Positions 52,769-61,323 of a DNA stretch of 64,000 nt are shown piece by piece (the first letter of the stretch is position 1; every line of letters begins with the position of its first letter). Position numbers and translations under genes: made by a program. Source of the stretch: an uncultured Eubacteriales bacterium (lineage in GTDB: Bacteria > Bacillota > Clostridia > Oscillospirales > Acutalibacteraceae); contig CAKTEU010000010.1 of assembly GCA_934552855.1 (NCBI GenBank), positions 1 through 64,000 on the forward strand, given 5' to 3'. The notes under the pieces are model-generated. The model made no database searches and was not told the DNA's origin. It worked only from the letters and a program-made list of their open reading frames with translations.

Positions 52769-53610
52769 GACATCTCTCCTCCTTTTTCGTTGATATCAAT
52801 CAAAAGCTGCGGATGCAAAAGCGCACCGAACTCTGAATTTTTAATTTTTTCATCGGTCAAAGCTATGTATACGCTTTTGGTTTCGGTATCCTTGCCAATA
52901 CCTTTTATGTGAACAAAATCCGGTTTGAAAGCTTTTAAAACGCTTTCGCCCCGAACACAGGCGCACGGAACCAGCCGAAGCTTTTCATCACTGATTTCAA
53001 AATCGGGTTCAAAAATTTTTCTTTCGCAAACAATCACAGGAAACGATGAAAACGGTTCAAAAAGCGAGTTTCCGGTATCAAGCAGCGCACGGCAGGAAAA
53101 ATGCTTTCCGAGGTAAACTATATCAAGCTCATAAATGCTGTTTGACGGTGCTTTCATTTTAAGCAGTGAATTTGCAAGGCTGATGATTCCGTAACAGGCG
53201 GCGGTATAAATTATCAGCGTTACGGCATCGATATCGAAATAGACTATGCCGGCAAAAAACAGCATTGACTTCGGCGCAAAAAAGAACCAAAGTGCAAACA
53301 TTACACCGGCAAAAACAAAATTCACCAAAAAGAAGCCGAGGAACAAACGAAGCATTTTCTTTTTCGGTGCAGGAAAGTATGACGCAAAAACAAGCACCGC
53401 AGAAAAAACAAGCCTTGAAACGGCAATAACAAAATTCGGCACAAAGTCAAAAAGAACGATGAACGAAAATGCTCCGCCGAGCAGCGAAACCAAAACCGTT
53501 CGAAGCCTTGAAACCGGAGCACGGCAAAAAAGTGCGGTTGCCCGAAGCAAAGCGTACGTAACATAAGTGTTTATTATAAAAAGAATATCGGCATATACAA
53601 CCTGCGTCAT
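52753..53610 (-). CDS. spoIIGA: SpoIIGA, pro-sigma-E processing aspartic protease
   Basis: Membrane-embedded protease of the spore septum. The 285-residue protein has five membrane helices (about 1-150) and a cytoplasmic protease domain with the catalytic aspartate in ALLDTGNSL, characteristic of this aspartic protease family. ATG 53610 (MTQVVYADILFIINTYVTY) fits the family start better than 53628, which lacks a ribosome binding site. It overlaps sigE. Confidence 0.94.
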   Translation of the reverse strand: MTQVVYADILFIINTYVTYALLRATALFCRAPVSRLRTVLVSLLGGAFSFIVLFDFVPNFVIAVSRLVFSAVLVFASYFPAPKKKMLRLFLGFFLVNFVFAGVMFALWFFFAPKSMLFFAGIVYFDIDAVTLIIYTAACYGIISLANSLLKMKAPSNSIYELDIVYLGKHFSCRALLDTGNSLFEPFSSFPVIVCERKIFEPDFEISDEKLRLVPCACVRGESVLKAFKPDFVHIKGIGKDTETKSVYIALTDEKIKNSEFGALLHPQLLIDINEKGGEMSCSQI

Positions 53611-53633
53611 TTTTATCACCGCTCCCATTATAA

Positions 53634-53666
53634 AAAAACGTTCCGGCGAAAAAAGTCGGAACGTGA
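53634..53666 (-). terminator. Terminator-like hairpin just upstream of spoIIGA
   Basis: On the minus strand ACGTTCCGAC and GCCGGAACGT form a stem with one mismatch, followed by TTTTTTAT. It lies about 25 bases before the spoIIGA start. No minus-strand gene ends here, so it may act as an attenuator in the spoIIGA leader. Confidence 0.55.
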
Positions 53667-53693
53667 AGAGAATAAAAATCTTTATGTTAAGTC

Positions 53694-53722
53694 TTGAATA
53701 TCAAAGAAAATAATGGTATAAT
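53694..53722 (+). promoter_or_regulatory. Sigma-A promoter of the 30-residue peptide gene
   Basis: TTGAAT (53694-53699) and a perfect TATAAT (53717-53722), 17-base spacer. The start of transcription would be about 30 bases before the peptide ATG. Confidence 0.8.
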
Positions 53723-53760
53723 TTTTTTGTATTAACACAGAAGAAAGGGGCTGCAAAAAA

Positions 53761-53853
53761 ATGGGCAATTTCAATCTTAGCGATTTTTTCCATTATCTCA
53801 AAGTATTCTTTGATGAACTCTTTGAGGCTCTTGAAAAAATATTCAGCAAATAA
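53761..53853 (+). CDS. Small amphipathic peptide of 30 residues
   Basis: The peptide begins MGNFNLSDFFHYLKVFF and ends DELFEALEKIFSK. Plotted as a helix, Phe/Leu/Tyr/Val residues form one face and Asp/Glu/Lys the other, so it should lie on a membrane surface. Upstream are a consensus promoter and AGAAAGGGG ten bases before the ATG. Downstream, 37 bases on, is a strong terminator. These signals frame nothing else, so it is a real standalone unit. I know no named family. The pattern recalls small membrane-binding peptides and the C-terminal helix of lipase copy 1 in this window. The function is unknown. Confidence 0.75.
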   Translation: MGNFNLSDFFHYLKVFFDELFEALEKIFSK

Positions 53854-53890
53854 GTTATAACAGCTCAGCGGTAAAAACTTTTATACACTA

Positions 53891-53924
53891 AAAATGCGGC
53901 AGAAAAAATCCTGCCGCATTTTTT
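53891..53924. terminator. Bidirectional terminator between the peptide gene and GDSL esterase
   Basis: AAAATGCGGCAG and CTGCCGCATTTT with an eight-base loop. T-rich tails lie on both strands. It serves the small peptide gene and the convergent esterase gene. Confidence 0.9.
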
Positions 53925-53933
53925 CAATTATGT

Positions 53934-54767
53934 TTATTTTACTTTCCAAAGTATGTTTGCAAATTTGCAGGCGGCAAGGAAGAATTTTCTTATAACTTTT
54001 GTTCCGGTGTCTTTTCCTTCCGTCAAAACAACAATCGTGTCTGCACTTTCAAAGCCTGAGCTTTTGAGTGTGTCAAGAATAACCTGAGCAATTACTTTAT
54101 TGCCGCTTGCGCTCGGGTGAATAAAATCAAAAGCAATAAGCTCCGGATCTGCCGTGAAAGCGGCGGCAACATCGGCAATTGCATGATTTCCGTCGTCCTC
54201 TTCAAGGCATTCTTTATAAGCACTGTTAAGATAAGCAATGCCCTTTTCAAACGGTTCGTGAATTGCACCGGGCATTGGATTGTAAAGCGTTTGAACAATT
54301 ATAAAAACGCCGCTGTTATATTCTCTGATTGTTGAAAGAATCTCTTTGAAATCCAACTTGAAGCTTTCAATAATTTTTTCGATTTCGGTATACTTATTAA
54401 GTACGCCGACTTCAAAAACAAGCTTTGCCATATTGCTGTGCAAAAAGTTGTTTCCGCCGATTGAAATTGCAATTATATCCGCTTCGGCAATGTCCTCTTT
54501 AACCTCGGGTTCGGCAATTTTTTTGAGCATATTTTTTGTTGTGTGGCCGGGAACGGCATCGTTTTTATAGCTGTAACCGTTTGAATCGGCAACTATTCTT
54601 CCGTAAGAAGCTTCACCCGGATTTTTAAGGCCGGAACCGTAACCGATTGAATCGCCCAAAACAAGAAAACACTTCTGTTCGTCCAAAGCAAAAACGCCGA
54701 CGGAAACAACGCCGAAAAGCATTATAACCGCCATGACAAACGAAAAAATACGACTTGTTTTTTTCAT
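53934..54767 (-). CDS. Secreted GDSL/SGNH-type esterase
   Basis: The 277-residue protein has a signal peptide (about 1-28, ending VFALDE). SGNH blocks follow: I GDSIGYGSG, II Gly in DAVPGHTT, III GGNNF, V DFIHPSASG. Likely an esterase or deacetylase acting on extracellular acyl groups. It has a hydrophobic, basic C-terminal tail (FFLAACKFANILWKVK) that could hold it at the membrane. AAGGAAGATAAAA precedes the ATG. Confidence 0.9.
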   Translation of the reverse strand: MKKTSRIFSFVMAVIMLFGVVSVGVFALDEQKCFLVLGDSIGYGSGLKNPGEASYGRIVADSNGYSYKNDAVPGHTTKNMLKKIAEPEVKEDIAEADIIAISIGGNNFLHSNMAKLVFEVGVLNKYTEIEKIIESFKLDFKEILSTIREYNSGVFIIVQTLYNPMPGAIHEPFEKGIAYLNSAYKECLEEDDGNHAIADVAAAFTADPELIAFDFIHPSASGNKVIAQVILDTLKSSGFESADTIVVLTEGKDTGTKVIRKFFLAACKFANILWKVK

Positions 54768-54834
54768 TTTTATCTTCCTTCTTTCAATAAAAGTTTATGA
54801 AATAATTTCACCATTATTAACCGTAATTGTCAAA

Positions 54835-56373
54835 TTAAATATAATCGGAAAGCTTTTTCTTTTTAATGAACCTCAGCAAAAGAACTGCCGAAAAAGCCGA
54901 AACGACGGCAGCAGCCCAAACCGCTTGCTTTGAAAGCGTTGCAAAGGGAAGCGGAAACGACGACGTGAATACCGTAATTTTTTCGCAGCACATGAGCGCA
55001 AAACCGCTCAAAATGAAAAGCACCTTTGAAAGAAGCGGAACAAAATAAAACATGACATAAAGCCCGCCGAGAACAACAGCCGGTGCCGCAAAGGGAAGAA
55101 GCAAAAGATTTGTTAAAACACCCACAAGCGAAAAACCGGAAAAATACCAAATTTGAAACGGAAGCGTTTCAAGCGTGATAAAAAAGCTTATAAATACACT
55201 TGAAATCAATGTGCGAATCACCGCCGCTCCCCTTTTTGAAGCAAGCTTTTGTTTGATTTTTAAAAAGACTGCATTTGAAAGCGGCAACGCAATCAGAATT
55301 ATTGTGAGCACGGAAAGAAACGAAAGAACAAAGCCTGCGTTCACCGCCGAATAAGGATTTTGAAAAAGAACGCACACCGCCGAGAAACCGAGTGAATTGA
55401 GTCTGTCGCTTTCTTCACCGAAAAGTTTTGAAAAAAGATAAAGAAGCATCATCACACCCGCCCGTTTCACCGAGCCGCTGAAAGAAGCAAAAAACATTAC
55501 AAGAAAAACAAACAGCATCAAAAGAACAATTTTTCCCTTTGTCAGCGCATTCCTTTTTCTGAGAAAATCAAGAATAAAGCTTATCCAAACCGAAAGATGA
55601 AGTCCGGAAACAGCCATGATATGAGCACTTCCGGCCGCTTTGAAAGATGAATAAAGCTCTTTTGAAACATAGTTTTTGCTTCCCGTGAGAAGCGAAATCA
55701 AAAGTCCCGCTCTGTCACCGTCAAAGGCCGAAAGAATTTGATTGATTGCCTTTTTGCGCTCTTTTGCCAAAAGAGTGAAGAGGTTTTTGACTGCTTTCTT
55801 TTCAACTTTTACCGAAGAAAGCGGATAAGCTCCGAGGCAAATGTTGAGACTTTTATAATACGATTTGATTTCGGGCGAAGCTTCTCCGATGCAATACAGC
55901 TTTCCGATAAAGTTTAGCCTGTCGCCCGCCTCAAGCTGCTTTGTTTCCTGCGGAAGCATCGGCGTATTCTTTTTCCAAAGCTTATTCGGAAATGAAAGGC
56001 GGGCTTTTTTATTGACACTTTTTCCGTCGACAGAGGTGATTTTTGCCGAAAAATAAAGCCGCTCTCCGGTACTGCTCTCATATGGCGTTTCAAGAACCAC
56101 GGCGGTTATTTCGCCTTTTTCAACAGCAAGGTTTTGAGCCGGAAGGAAAAAGAAAAATTCAAACCCAAAAAGAAGAAGGCAGGCCGCTGCCGCCGAACCG
56201 AAAACGGTCGGAAGAAAAGCGGACTGCCTTGATTTTTTGATAATCATGCAAAGCACAAAGCCAAGCAGCGAAACAAAAAGAACCGTGAGAGAAAGCAGCA
56301 TACTGCCTATGCCGCACAAAACGAAAAGCACCGAAAACATTGTTATTCCGATTACGGCAAGCGGCCTTTTCAT
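54835..56373 (-). CDS. comEC: ComEC-type DNA channel protein lacking the beta-lactamase domain
   Basis: The 512-residue protein has N-terminal membrane helices, an extracellular OB-like region (DUF4131, about 55-190), and the competence domain (about 210-490) with LISLLTGSKNYVSKELYSSFKAAGSAHIMAVSGLHLS-type motif (family HLxAISGLH). Full ComEC proteins are about 750 residues with a C-terminal metallo-beta-lactamase domain; here the gene ends after the channel. ATG 56373 follows GGGGGAG and fits better than 56400. It is 23 bases downstream of a phosphoribosyltransferase. Confidence 0.88.
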   Translation of the reverse strand: MKRPLAVIGITMFSVLFVLCGIGSMLLSLTVLFVSLLGFVLCMIIKKSRQSAFLPTVFGSAAAACLLLFGFEFFFFLPAQNLAVEKGEITAVVLETPYESSTGERLYFSAKITSVDGKSVNKKARLSFPNKLWKKNTPMLPQETKQLEAGDRLNFIGKLYCIGEASPEIKSYYKSLNICLGAYPLSSVKVEKKAVKNLFTLLAKERKKAINQILSAFDGDRAGLLISLLTGSKNYVSKELYSSFKAAGSAHIMAVSGLHLSVWISFILDFLRKRNALTKGKIVLLMLFVFLVMFFASFSGSVKRAGVMMLLYLFSKLFGEESDRLNSLGFSAVCVLFQNPYSAVNAGFVLSFLSVLTIILIALPLSNAVFLKIKQKLASKRGAAVIRTLISSVFISFFITLETLPFQIWYFSGFSLVGVLTNLLLLPFAAPAVVLGGLYVMFYFVPLLSKVLFILSGFALMCCEKITVFTSSFPLPFATLSKQAVWAAAVVSAFSAVLLLRFIKKKKLSDYI

Positions 56374-56396
56374 TTTTTCTCCCCCACTCTTTTTTA

Positions 56397-56936
56397 TCAA
56401 TCCTTGAAGAAAAGCGGAAGCTTTTCAAGGAAGATGATATCATCTCTGTCTGCAGCATCGCCTTCGGCAAGAATTGCAGCCTGACCGACAATGTTTGCGT
56501 CAAATTTTTCAACAAGCGCACGAACAGCAAGAAGTGATTCGCCTGTGCTTATAACATCGTCAACAATCAAAACACGTTTTCCGCAAAGCTTTTCGCCTTC
56601 GTTTCCGTCAAGATAAACGGTCTGCATCTTATCGGTTGTGATTGAACGAACATGAACCGAAACGGGGTCTTTCATATAAAGCTTTGCGCCTTTTCTGCAA
56701 ACAAAATAAGGCTTTTTGCTCTGCTTTGCCATTTCATAAGCAAGCGGAATACCCTTTGCTTCCGGAACGATGATATAATCAAATTCCGGGCATTTTTTGA
56801 GAAGCTCCGTTGCCGAAGCCACGGTGATTTCAACGTCGCCGAAAATTACAAATGCGGCAATATCCATTTTGTCGTTTACCTTGCAAAGAGGAAGCTCTCT
56901 TTCAAGTCCTGCGATATTCATTTTATAAGTTGACAT
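56397..56936 (-). CDS. Phosphoribosyltransferase, adenine/xanthine type
   Basis: Type I PRTase, 179 residues. The PRPP-binding signature is VLIVDDVISTGESL near residue 120-133. The hood region has EFDYIIVPEAKGIPLAYEMA. It transfers ribose 5-phosphate from PRPP to a purine, adenine or xanthine by resemblance; the sequence does not decide. The frame opens at a GTG at 56945. ATG 56936 has a better distance from AAAG, though both sites are weak. Confidence 0.85.
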   Translation of the reverse strand: MSTYKMNIAGLERELPLCKVNDKMDIAAFVIFGDVEITVASATELLKKCPEFDYIIVPEAKGIPLAYEMAKQSKKPYFVCRKGAKLYMKDPVSVHVRSITTDKMQTVYLDGNEGEKLCGKRVLIVDDVISTGESLLAVRALVEKFDANIVGQAAILAEGDAADRDDIIFLEKLPLFFKD

Positions 56937-56980
56937 TTTAAACACGCTTTCTTTAGTATAAAATATTTTGTTTTTTTAAA

Positions 56981-57319
56981 TCAGCCTGCCGGCCAGCCGA
57001 ACTGCCTTCCGCCCATGAAATGGAAGTGAAGGTGTTTAACGGTCTGTCCGCCGTCCGTGCCGCAGTTGTTAACAATGCGATAACCGTTTTCAAGGCCGAA
57101 GTCTTTTCCGAGCTTTGCGGCAACTTCAAAAATGTGAGCGATGATTGCGCTGTTGCTTTCGTTGATTTCGGCCGCACTTGCAATGTGTTCTTTCGGGATT
57201 ATGAGCACATGAACAGGTGCTTGGGGCGAAAGGTCGTTGAAAGCAATTACGCTGTCGTCTTCATAAACCTTTGTTGTTGGAATTTCTCCGTTTGCGATTT
57301 TGCAAAAAATACAGTCCAT
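56981..57319 (-). CDS. HIT-family nucleotide-binding protein
   Basis: A 112-residue Hint-type protein: N-terminal CIFCKIANGEIP (two zinc-type Cys), HVLIIPKEHI and the histidine triad KHLHFHFMGGRQ. These enzymes cleave nucleoside phosphoramidates or AMP-linked compounds. The frame opens at 57391, but ATG 57319 follows GGAGGCATATTT. It lies 19 bases after the 57339 gene. Confidence 0.95.
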   Translation of the reverse strand: MDCIFCKIANGEIPTTKVYEDDSVIAFNDLSPQAPVHVLIIPKEHIASAAEINESNSAIIAHIFEVAAKLGKDFGLENGYRIVNNCGTDGGQTVKHLHFHFMGGRQFGWPAG

Positions 57320-57338
57320 AAATATGCCTCCGTAATTA

Positions 57339-58040
57339 TTATTCAGTTGCTTGTTCGGCTTTTGTTTTGCTCTTTTTCTTCTTTTTGACAACGATGATAA
57401 TTATTACAATAAGTACAATCACTGCAAACGGAATGAGAAGGATAAGCGGACTCGGATAATCCTCAATGTAATTTTTTGCAGTGAGAACCGGTTCGTCAAC
57501 TTCAAACTCATTGAGTGTTTTTTCAAAGTTCAGCTTGTCTTCTTCGGTCATCAGTTCGCATTGAAATCTTACAACAATATCTTTTGTTGAAAAGAAGTAA
57601 AAAGAAGAATCAAAAACCTCTGTTTTTCCCTTATCAAGCGTTGTTTTTGTTGTTTCCGATATTATTGAAAAGCCGGAAACGTATTCAAATTTGACTTCGT
57701 CATACTTCGGCTTGCCGTATTTGAGCGTGAAACCGTTTGTGTCGGAATTGCCATTTGCTTCGCTTTGACGCTCATCAATAAATGCTTTTGTAAATTCCTC
57801 TTTTGTTTTTTCGTCGGCATCAAGATAAAACAGCCTTTTGATGTTATCGCTCATATATATTTCGATTTTTGAGCCGGTTTCAATGTTTTTCCAAATTGCG
57901 TAGCCGTCACCGGTTTCACTTTCGGAAAATCCGGCCGTCAGCGGAAGTTTATAATGCCTTCCGTTCCACAATGCAAAGCACGGAACAGCCGAGATGCAAA
58001 CAAGAATTGCGGCAAGAATCAAAGATAAGAATTTTTTCAT
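57339..58040 (-). CDS. Hypothetical membrane-anchored secreted protein
   Basis: The 233-residue protein has a signal peptide (about 1-23, ending CFALWN), an extracytoplasmic domain of about 170 residues, one membrane helix (about 198-220: LLIPFAVIVLIVIIIIVV) and a Lys-rich cytoplasmic tail. I do not recognise the domain. GGAGGAAGACAT precedes the ATG. It sits between alaS and the HIT gene on the same strand. Confidence 0.75.
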   Translation of the reverse strand: MKKFLSLILAAILVCISAVPCFALWNGRHYKLPLTAGFSESETGDGYAIWKNIETGSKIEIYMSDNIKRLFYLDADEKTKEEFTKAFIDERQSEANGNSDTNGFTLKYGKPKYDEVKFEYVSGFSIISETTKTTLDKGKTEVFDSSFYFFSTKDIVVRFQCELMTEEDKLNFEKTLNEFEVDEPVLTAKNYIEDYPSPLILLIPFAVIVLIVIIIIVVKKKKKSKTKAEQATE

Positions 58041-58057
58041 ATGTCTTCCTCCGTATT

Positions 58058-60697
58058 TTATTTTAACATTCCTTCAACGATTGAAACGGCAGAATCAAGA
58101 GCCGAAGAAAGCTTTGAAATATCCTTTGCGCCGGCCATTGCGCTGTCAGGCTTTCCTCCGCCCGAACCGCCGGCAAGCTTTGCGGTTTCTCTTGCAATAT
58201 TGCCCGCATGAACACCGAGTTCAATCGCCTTTTTTCCGCAGCAGACGCAGATGTTGCCCGTTCCTTTTTCCTTTTGAACGGCGGCAATAATTCCAACGTA
58301 GTTTTCGCCCTTGCTCTTTACAAGGTCGCACATTTTGCGAAGGTCGGGAACGCTTGCGTCTTCAAGCAGAGCCGTAACAACCTTGAGCTCTCCTACGTCC
58401 TTTGCGTTTTCAAGAACGGCGTTGGTTTTTGCGTTTGCAATGATTCCGGAAAGCTTTTCGATTTCCTTATCCTTTTCTTTAAGCTCCGCCATTATGCCGG
58501 TTGCTCTTTGAAGAACGTCTTTTGTGTTTGCAACCTTGAGAACCGAAGCGGTATCTAAAAGAAGTTTAAGGTGCTCGTTATAAAGCTTGAGGCTGTTAAA
58601 GCCGGTAACACCTTCAATTCTGCGGACACCTGCGGCAACGGACGATTCCGAAACGATTTTGAAAAGTCCGAGGTTGCCTGTATTTTCGGCGTGAGTACCG
58701 CCGCAAAGTTCGGTTGAAAAATCGCCGATTTTTACAACACGGACAATGTTACCGTATTTTTCAGAGAAGAGAGCCATTGCGCCGATTTTCTTTGCTTCTT
58801 CAATCGGCATTTCAGAAACATCCACCGAAACGGCAGAAAGAATTTCTTCATTGACCATTGTTTCAACCTTTTCGATTTCTTCGGCTGTCATTGCGGAAAA
58901 ATGAACAAAGTCAAAACGAACAACGTTTTCATCAACAAGCTGACCCGCCTGTTCAACGTGAGTTCCGAGCGTTTTTCTCAGTGCGGCCTGAAGAAGGTGA
59001 GCTGCGGTGTGATTGCGTTTTGTTGCGTTTCGTTTTGCTTCGTCAACGGCAAGGGTTACCTTTTCGCCGGCGGCAATGTCTTCGCCTTCAACTATGCGGC
59101 CGTGGTGAAGAATTACGCCGTCACCCGTTTTTGTTGTTGCGGTAACTTCAAAAACGGCGTTTTCGGTTTTAATGAGACCCTTGTCACCAACCTGTCCGCC
59201 GCTTTCGGCATAAAACGGGCTGGTTTTAACAATAAGGATTCCGTCGTTGTCGGCATTGACAAATTCGCTCTTTTCGCCGTTTACAACGCAGGCAATCACT
59301 TCGCTTTCACATGAAAGCTTTTCATAGCCGACAAAATCGGTTTTTTCGGTTCCCTTTGTAACGCTTGCGGTACCTTTCCATGCTTCTGCGCCTGCGTCTT
59401 TTCTTGCGGCGCGGGTTCTTACTCTGTTTTCTTCAACAAGCTTTTTGAAAGCTTCCTCGTCAACCGAAATGCCTTTTTCGGCAAGAATTTCCTTTGTCAA
59501 ATCAATCGGAAAACCGAAAGTATCCTGAAGCTTAAATGCGTCTGCGCCGGAAAGAACCTTCATGTTGCCCTTTTCAATGATTGAATTGAGGAGCGAAAGA
59601 CCGGTATCAACGGTTTTTGCAAAGTTTTCTTCCTCCGCCTTGATAACCTTAACGATAAGGTCATGCTTTTCTTCAAGATTCGGATATGCGTTTTTGTTTT
59701 CTTTAATAACCGTTTCGCAAACCTCATAAAGGAACGGACGGTTAACGCCGAGAAGCTTTCCGTGGCGTGCGGCACGGCGAAGAAGGCGGCGAAGAACATA
59801 TCCCCTGCCTTCGTTTGAAGGCATAACGCCGTCGCCTATCATAAATGTTGTGCTTCTGATATGGTCGGTGATTACACGAAGAGAAATGTCGCTTTTTTCG
59901 TTTTCATGATACTTAACGCCGGAAATGTCAATAACGTGCTTCATGATGTTGCGAACGGTGTCAACTTCAAAAAGGTTATCAACGCCCTGCATGATGCAGG
60001 CAAGCCTTTCAAGACCCATGCCGGTATCTATATTGCAGCTTTTAAGGCGTGTATAATTTCCGTTTCCGTCATTTTCAAACTGAGTGAAAACAAGGTTCCA
60101 AAATTCGGTATATCTGTCGCAATCGCAGCCCGGACCGCAATCGGGTGAGCCGCAGCCGTATTTTTCGCCCCGGTCAAAGTAAATTTCCGAACAGGGGCCG
60201 CAGGGACCTGCACCGTGTTCCCAAAAATTATCTTCTTTTCCGAGTCTTACAATTCTTTCCGGAGCAACGCCGACTTCCTTTGTCCAAATATCAAAAGCTT
60301 CGTCATCGTCCTGATAAATCGTTACCCAAAGCTTGTCAATCGGCATTTTCATAACCTTTGTGCAAAACTCCCACGCCCATGCGGTGGCTTCGTGCTTGAA
60401 GTAATCACCAAAAGAGAAGTTTCCGAGCATTTCAAAATAGGTTCCGTGTCTTGCGGTGATGCCGACACGTTCAATATCCGGTGTACGGATACATTTTTGA
60501 CAGGTTGTCATGCGCTTGCACGGCGGAGTAAGCTCGCCTGTAAAGTACTTTTTGAGCGGAGCCATGCCGGCATTGATGAGAAGAAGGCTTTTGTCTCCTT
60601 GGGGAACAAGAGAAAAGCTGTTTGCTCTGAGATGGCCTTTGCTTTCAAAAAAGGAAAGGTATTTTTCTCTAATCTCGTTAAGACCCATCCATTCCAT
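58058..60697 (-). CDS. alaS: Alanyl-tRNA synthetase
   Basis: Class II synthetase with editing activity. The 879-residue protein has the catalytic domain (about 1-240: GMAPLKKYFTGE, TCQKCIRTPDIERVG, EMLGNFSFGDYF), the tRNA-binding helices and the editing domain with HNHTAAHLLQAALR and CGGTHAENTG zinc motifs. The C-terminal DHHA1 domain ends with GSGGGKPDSAMAGAKD. ATG 60697 has AAAGGA eleven bases upstream. A T-box leader and its own promoter lie upstream. Confidence 0.97.
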   Translation of the reverse strand: MEWMGLNEIREKYLSFFESKGHLRANSFSLVPQGDKSLLLINAGMAPLKKYFTGELTPPCKRMTTCQKCIRTPDIERVGITARHGTYFEMLGNFSFGDYFKHEATAWAWEFCTKVMKMPIDKLWVTIYQDDDEAFDIWTKEVGVAPERIVRLGKEDNFWEHGAGPCGPCSEIYFDRGEKYGCGSPDCGPGCDCDRYTEFWNLVFTQFENDGNGNYTRLKSCNIDTGMGLERLACIMQGVDNLFEVDTVRNIMKHVIDISGVKYHENEKSDISLRVITDHIRSTTFMIGDGVMPSNEGRGYVLRRLLRRAARHGKLLGVNRPFLYEVCETVIKENKNAYPNLEEKHDLIVKVIKAEEENFAKTVDTGLSLLNSIIEKGNMKVLSGADAFKLQDTFGFPIDLTKEILAEKGISVDEEAFKKLVEENRVRTRAARKDAGAEAWKGTASVTKGTEKTDFVGYEKLSCESEVIACVVNGEKSEFVNADNDGILIVKTSPFYAESGGQVGDKGLIKTENAVFEVTATTKTGDGVILHHGRIVEGEDIAAGEKVTLAVDEAKRNATKRNHTAAHLLQAALRKTLGTHVEQAGQLVDENVVRFDFVHFSAMTAEEIEKVETMVNEEILSAVSVDVSEMPIEEAKKIGAMALFSEKYGNIVRVVKIGDFSTELCGGTHAENTGNLGLFKIVSESSVAAGVRRIEGVTGFNSLKLYNEHLKLLLDTASVLKVANTKDVLQRATGIMAELKEKDKEIEKLSGIIANAKTNAVLENAKDVGELKVVTALLEDASVPDLRKMCDLVKSKGENYVGIIAAVQKEKGTGNICVCCGKKAIELGVHAGNIARETAKLAGGSGGGKPDSAMAGAKDISKLSSALDSAVSIVEGMLK

Positions 60698-60714
60698 GTT
60701 TAATCATATCCTTT

Positions 60715-61025
60715 CAGATTTGGTTTTTGATTGTATGAAAAATAAAAAAGATGCTCTTTCACACAAACAGCCGGGGTGAGCAAAAGCCCACGGTACCACC
60801 CGAATTGTGCAAAAAGCACCGCTTGAGCGGCTTTCTGAATTTTAAAGCCGCATTCCGTTAACGCCGGAAAACGCCCGTCCTTTCGGCGGAAGCTCAAAAG
60901 CAGCACGCAGTTTTTTCTTTGATAAATCCCAATGCAAAACCTTTCAGCCGAGGGTTTCACTCTCTGAAAAAACGGGAAGAAAAAAATACGTTTCTTTTTC
61001 AACGCTTTTCAAACATATAAATACA
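60715..61025 (-). promoter_or_regulatory. T-box leader controlling alaS
   Basis: The conserved T-box core GGGTGGTACCG lies on the minus strand at 60791-60801, preceded by stem-I-type sequence (GAGAGTGAAACCC) and followed by GTGGGC-GCTCAC and a T-rich end near 60740-60750. Such leaders sense uncharged tRNA: binding allows antitermination and alaS expression. A GCT triplet near TGCTGCTTTTGAGC is a candidate Ala specifier; I could not fix it by folding. Confidence 0.88.
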
Positions 61026-61031
61026 ATTGAA

Positions 61032-61060
61032 ATTTTACTATTGCGGCCGCATTTTGTCAA
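61032..61060 (-). promoter_or_regulatory. Sigma-A promoter of the alaS leader
   Basis: TTGACA (61055-61060) and TAAAAT (61032-61037) on the minus strand, 17-base spacer, giving a leader of about 325 bases to alaS. Confidence 0.85.
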
Positions 61061-61144
61061 GTGTTTATTTAATTTTTTCATTCACCGAAAAGGGCAAAAC
61101 TTTCAAAAAATATTCAAAAAATTTAATTTTTTTGTCGGCAATTA

Positions 61145-61173
61145 TTGACTATTGGCGACAATAATGGTAAAAT
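61145..61173 (+). promoter_or_regulatory. Sigma-A promoter of the amino acid permease
   Basis: TTGACT (61145-61150) and TAAAAT (61168-61173), 17-base spacer. The leader to the permease ATG is about 145 bases. Confidence 0.8.
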
Positions 61174-61179
61174 TATCGC

Positions 61180-61323
61180 TATAAAAACTGAGGTGTGCAT
61201 TTTTTTGTATATTTTGCACATAATCTTTTTTTATTTTTATCCACCTCGACAGCCGTTATCATTTTTAAAAAAATTATGAAATCAAAAAGCGGCTGCCCAA
61301 AGAAAAGATTTGGAGGAGAATGT
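61180..61323 (+). promoter_or_regulatory. Structured leader of the permease gene
   Basis: A TGTGCA-TGCACA hairpin (61194-61220) followed by TCTTTTTTTATTTTT is terminator-like. Its 5' arm overlaps GAGGTG (61190-61195), which can pair instead with CACCTC (61242-61247). AGCCG and CGGCT (about 61251-61293) form another stem. The alternatives suggest attenuation. The class is not recognised. Confidence 0.4.

Noticed and set aside
53600..53760. 0A box upstream of spoIIGA
   Set aside because: The spoIIG promoter is Spo0A-dependent in Bacillus, but no TGTCGAA or close match is present in this interval.
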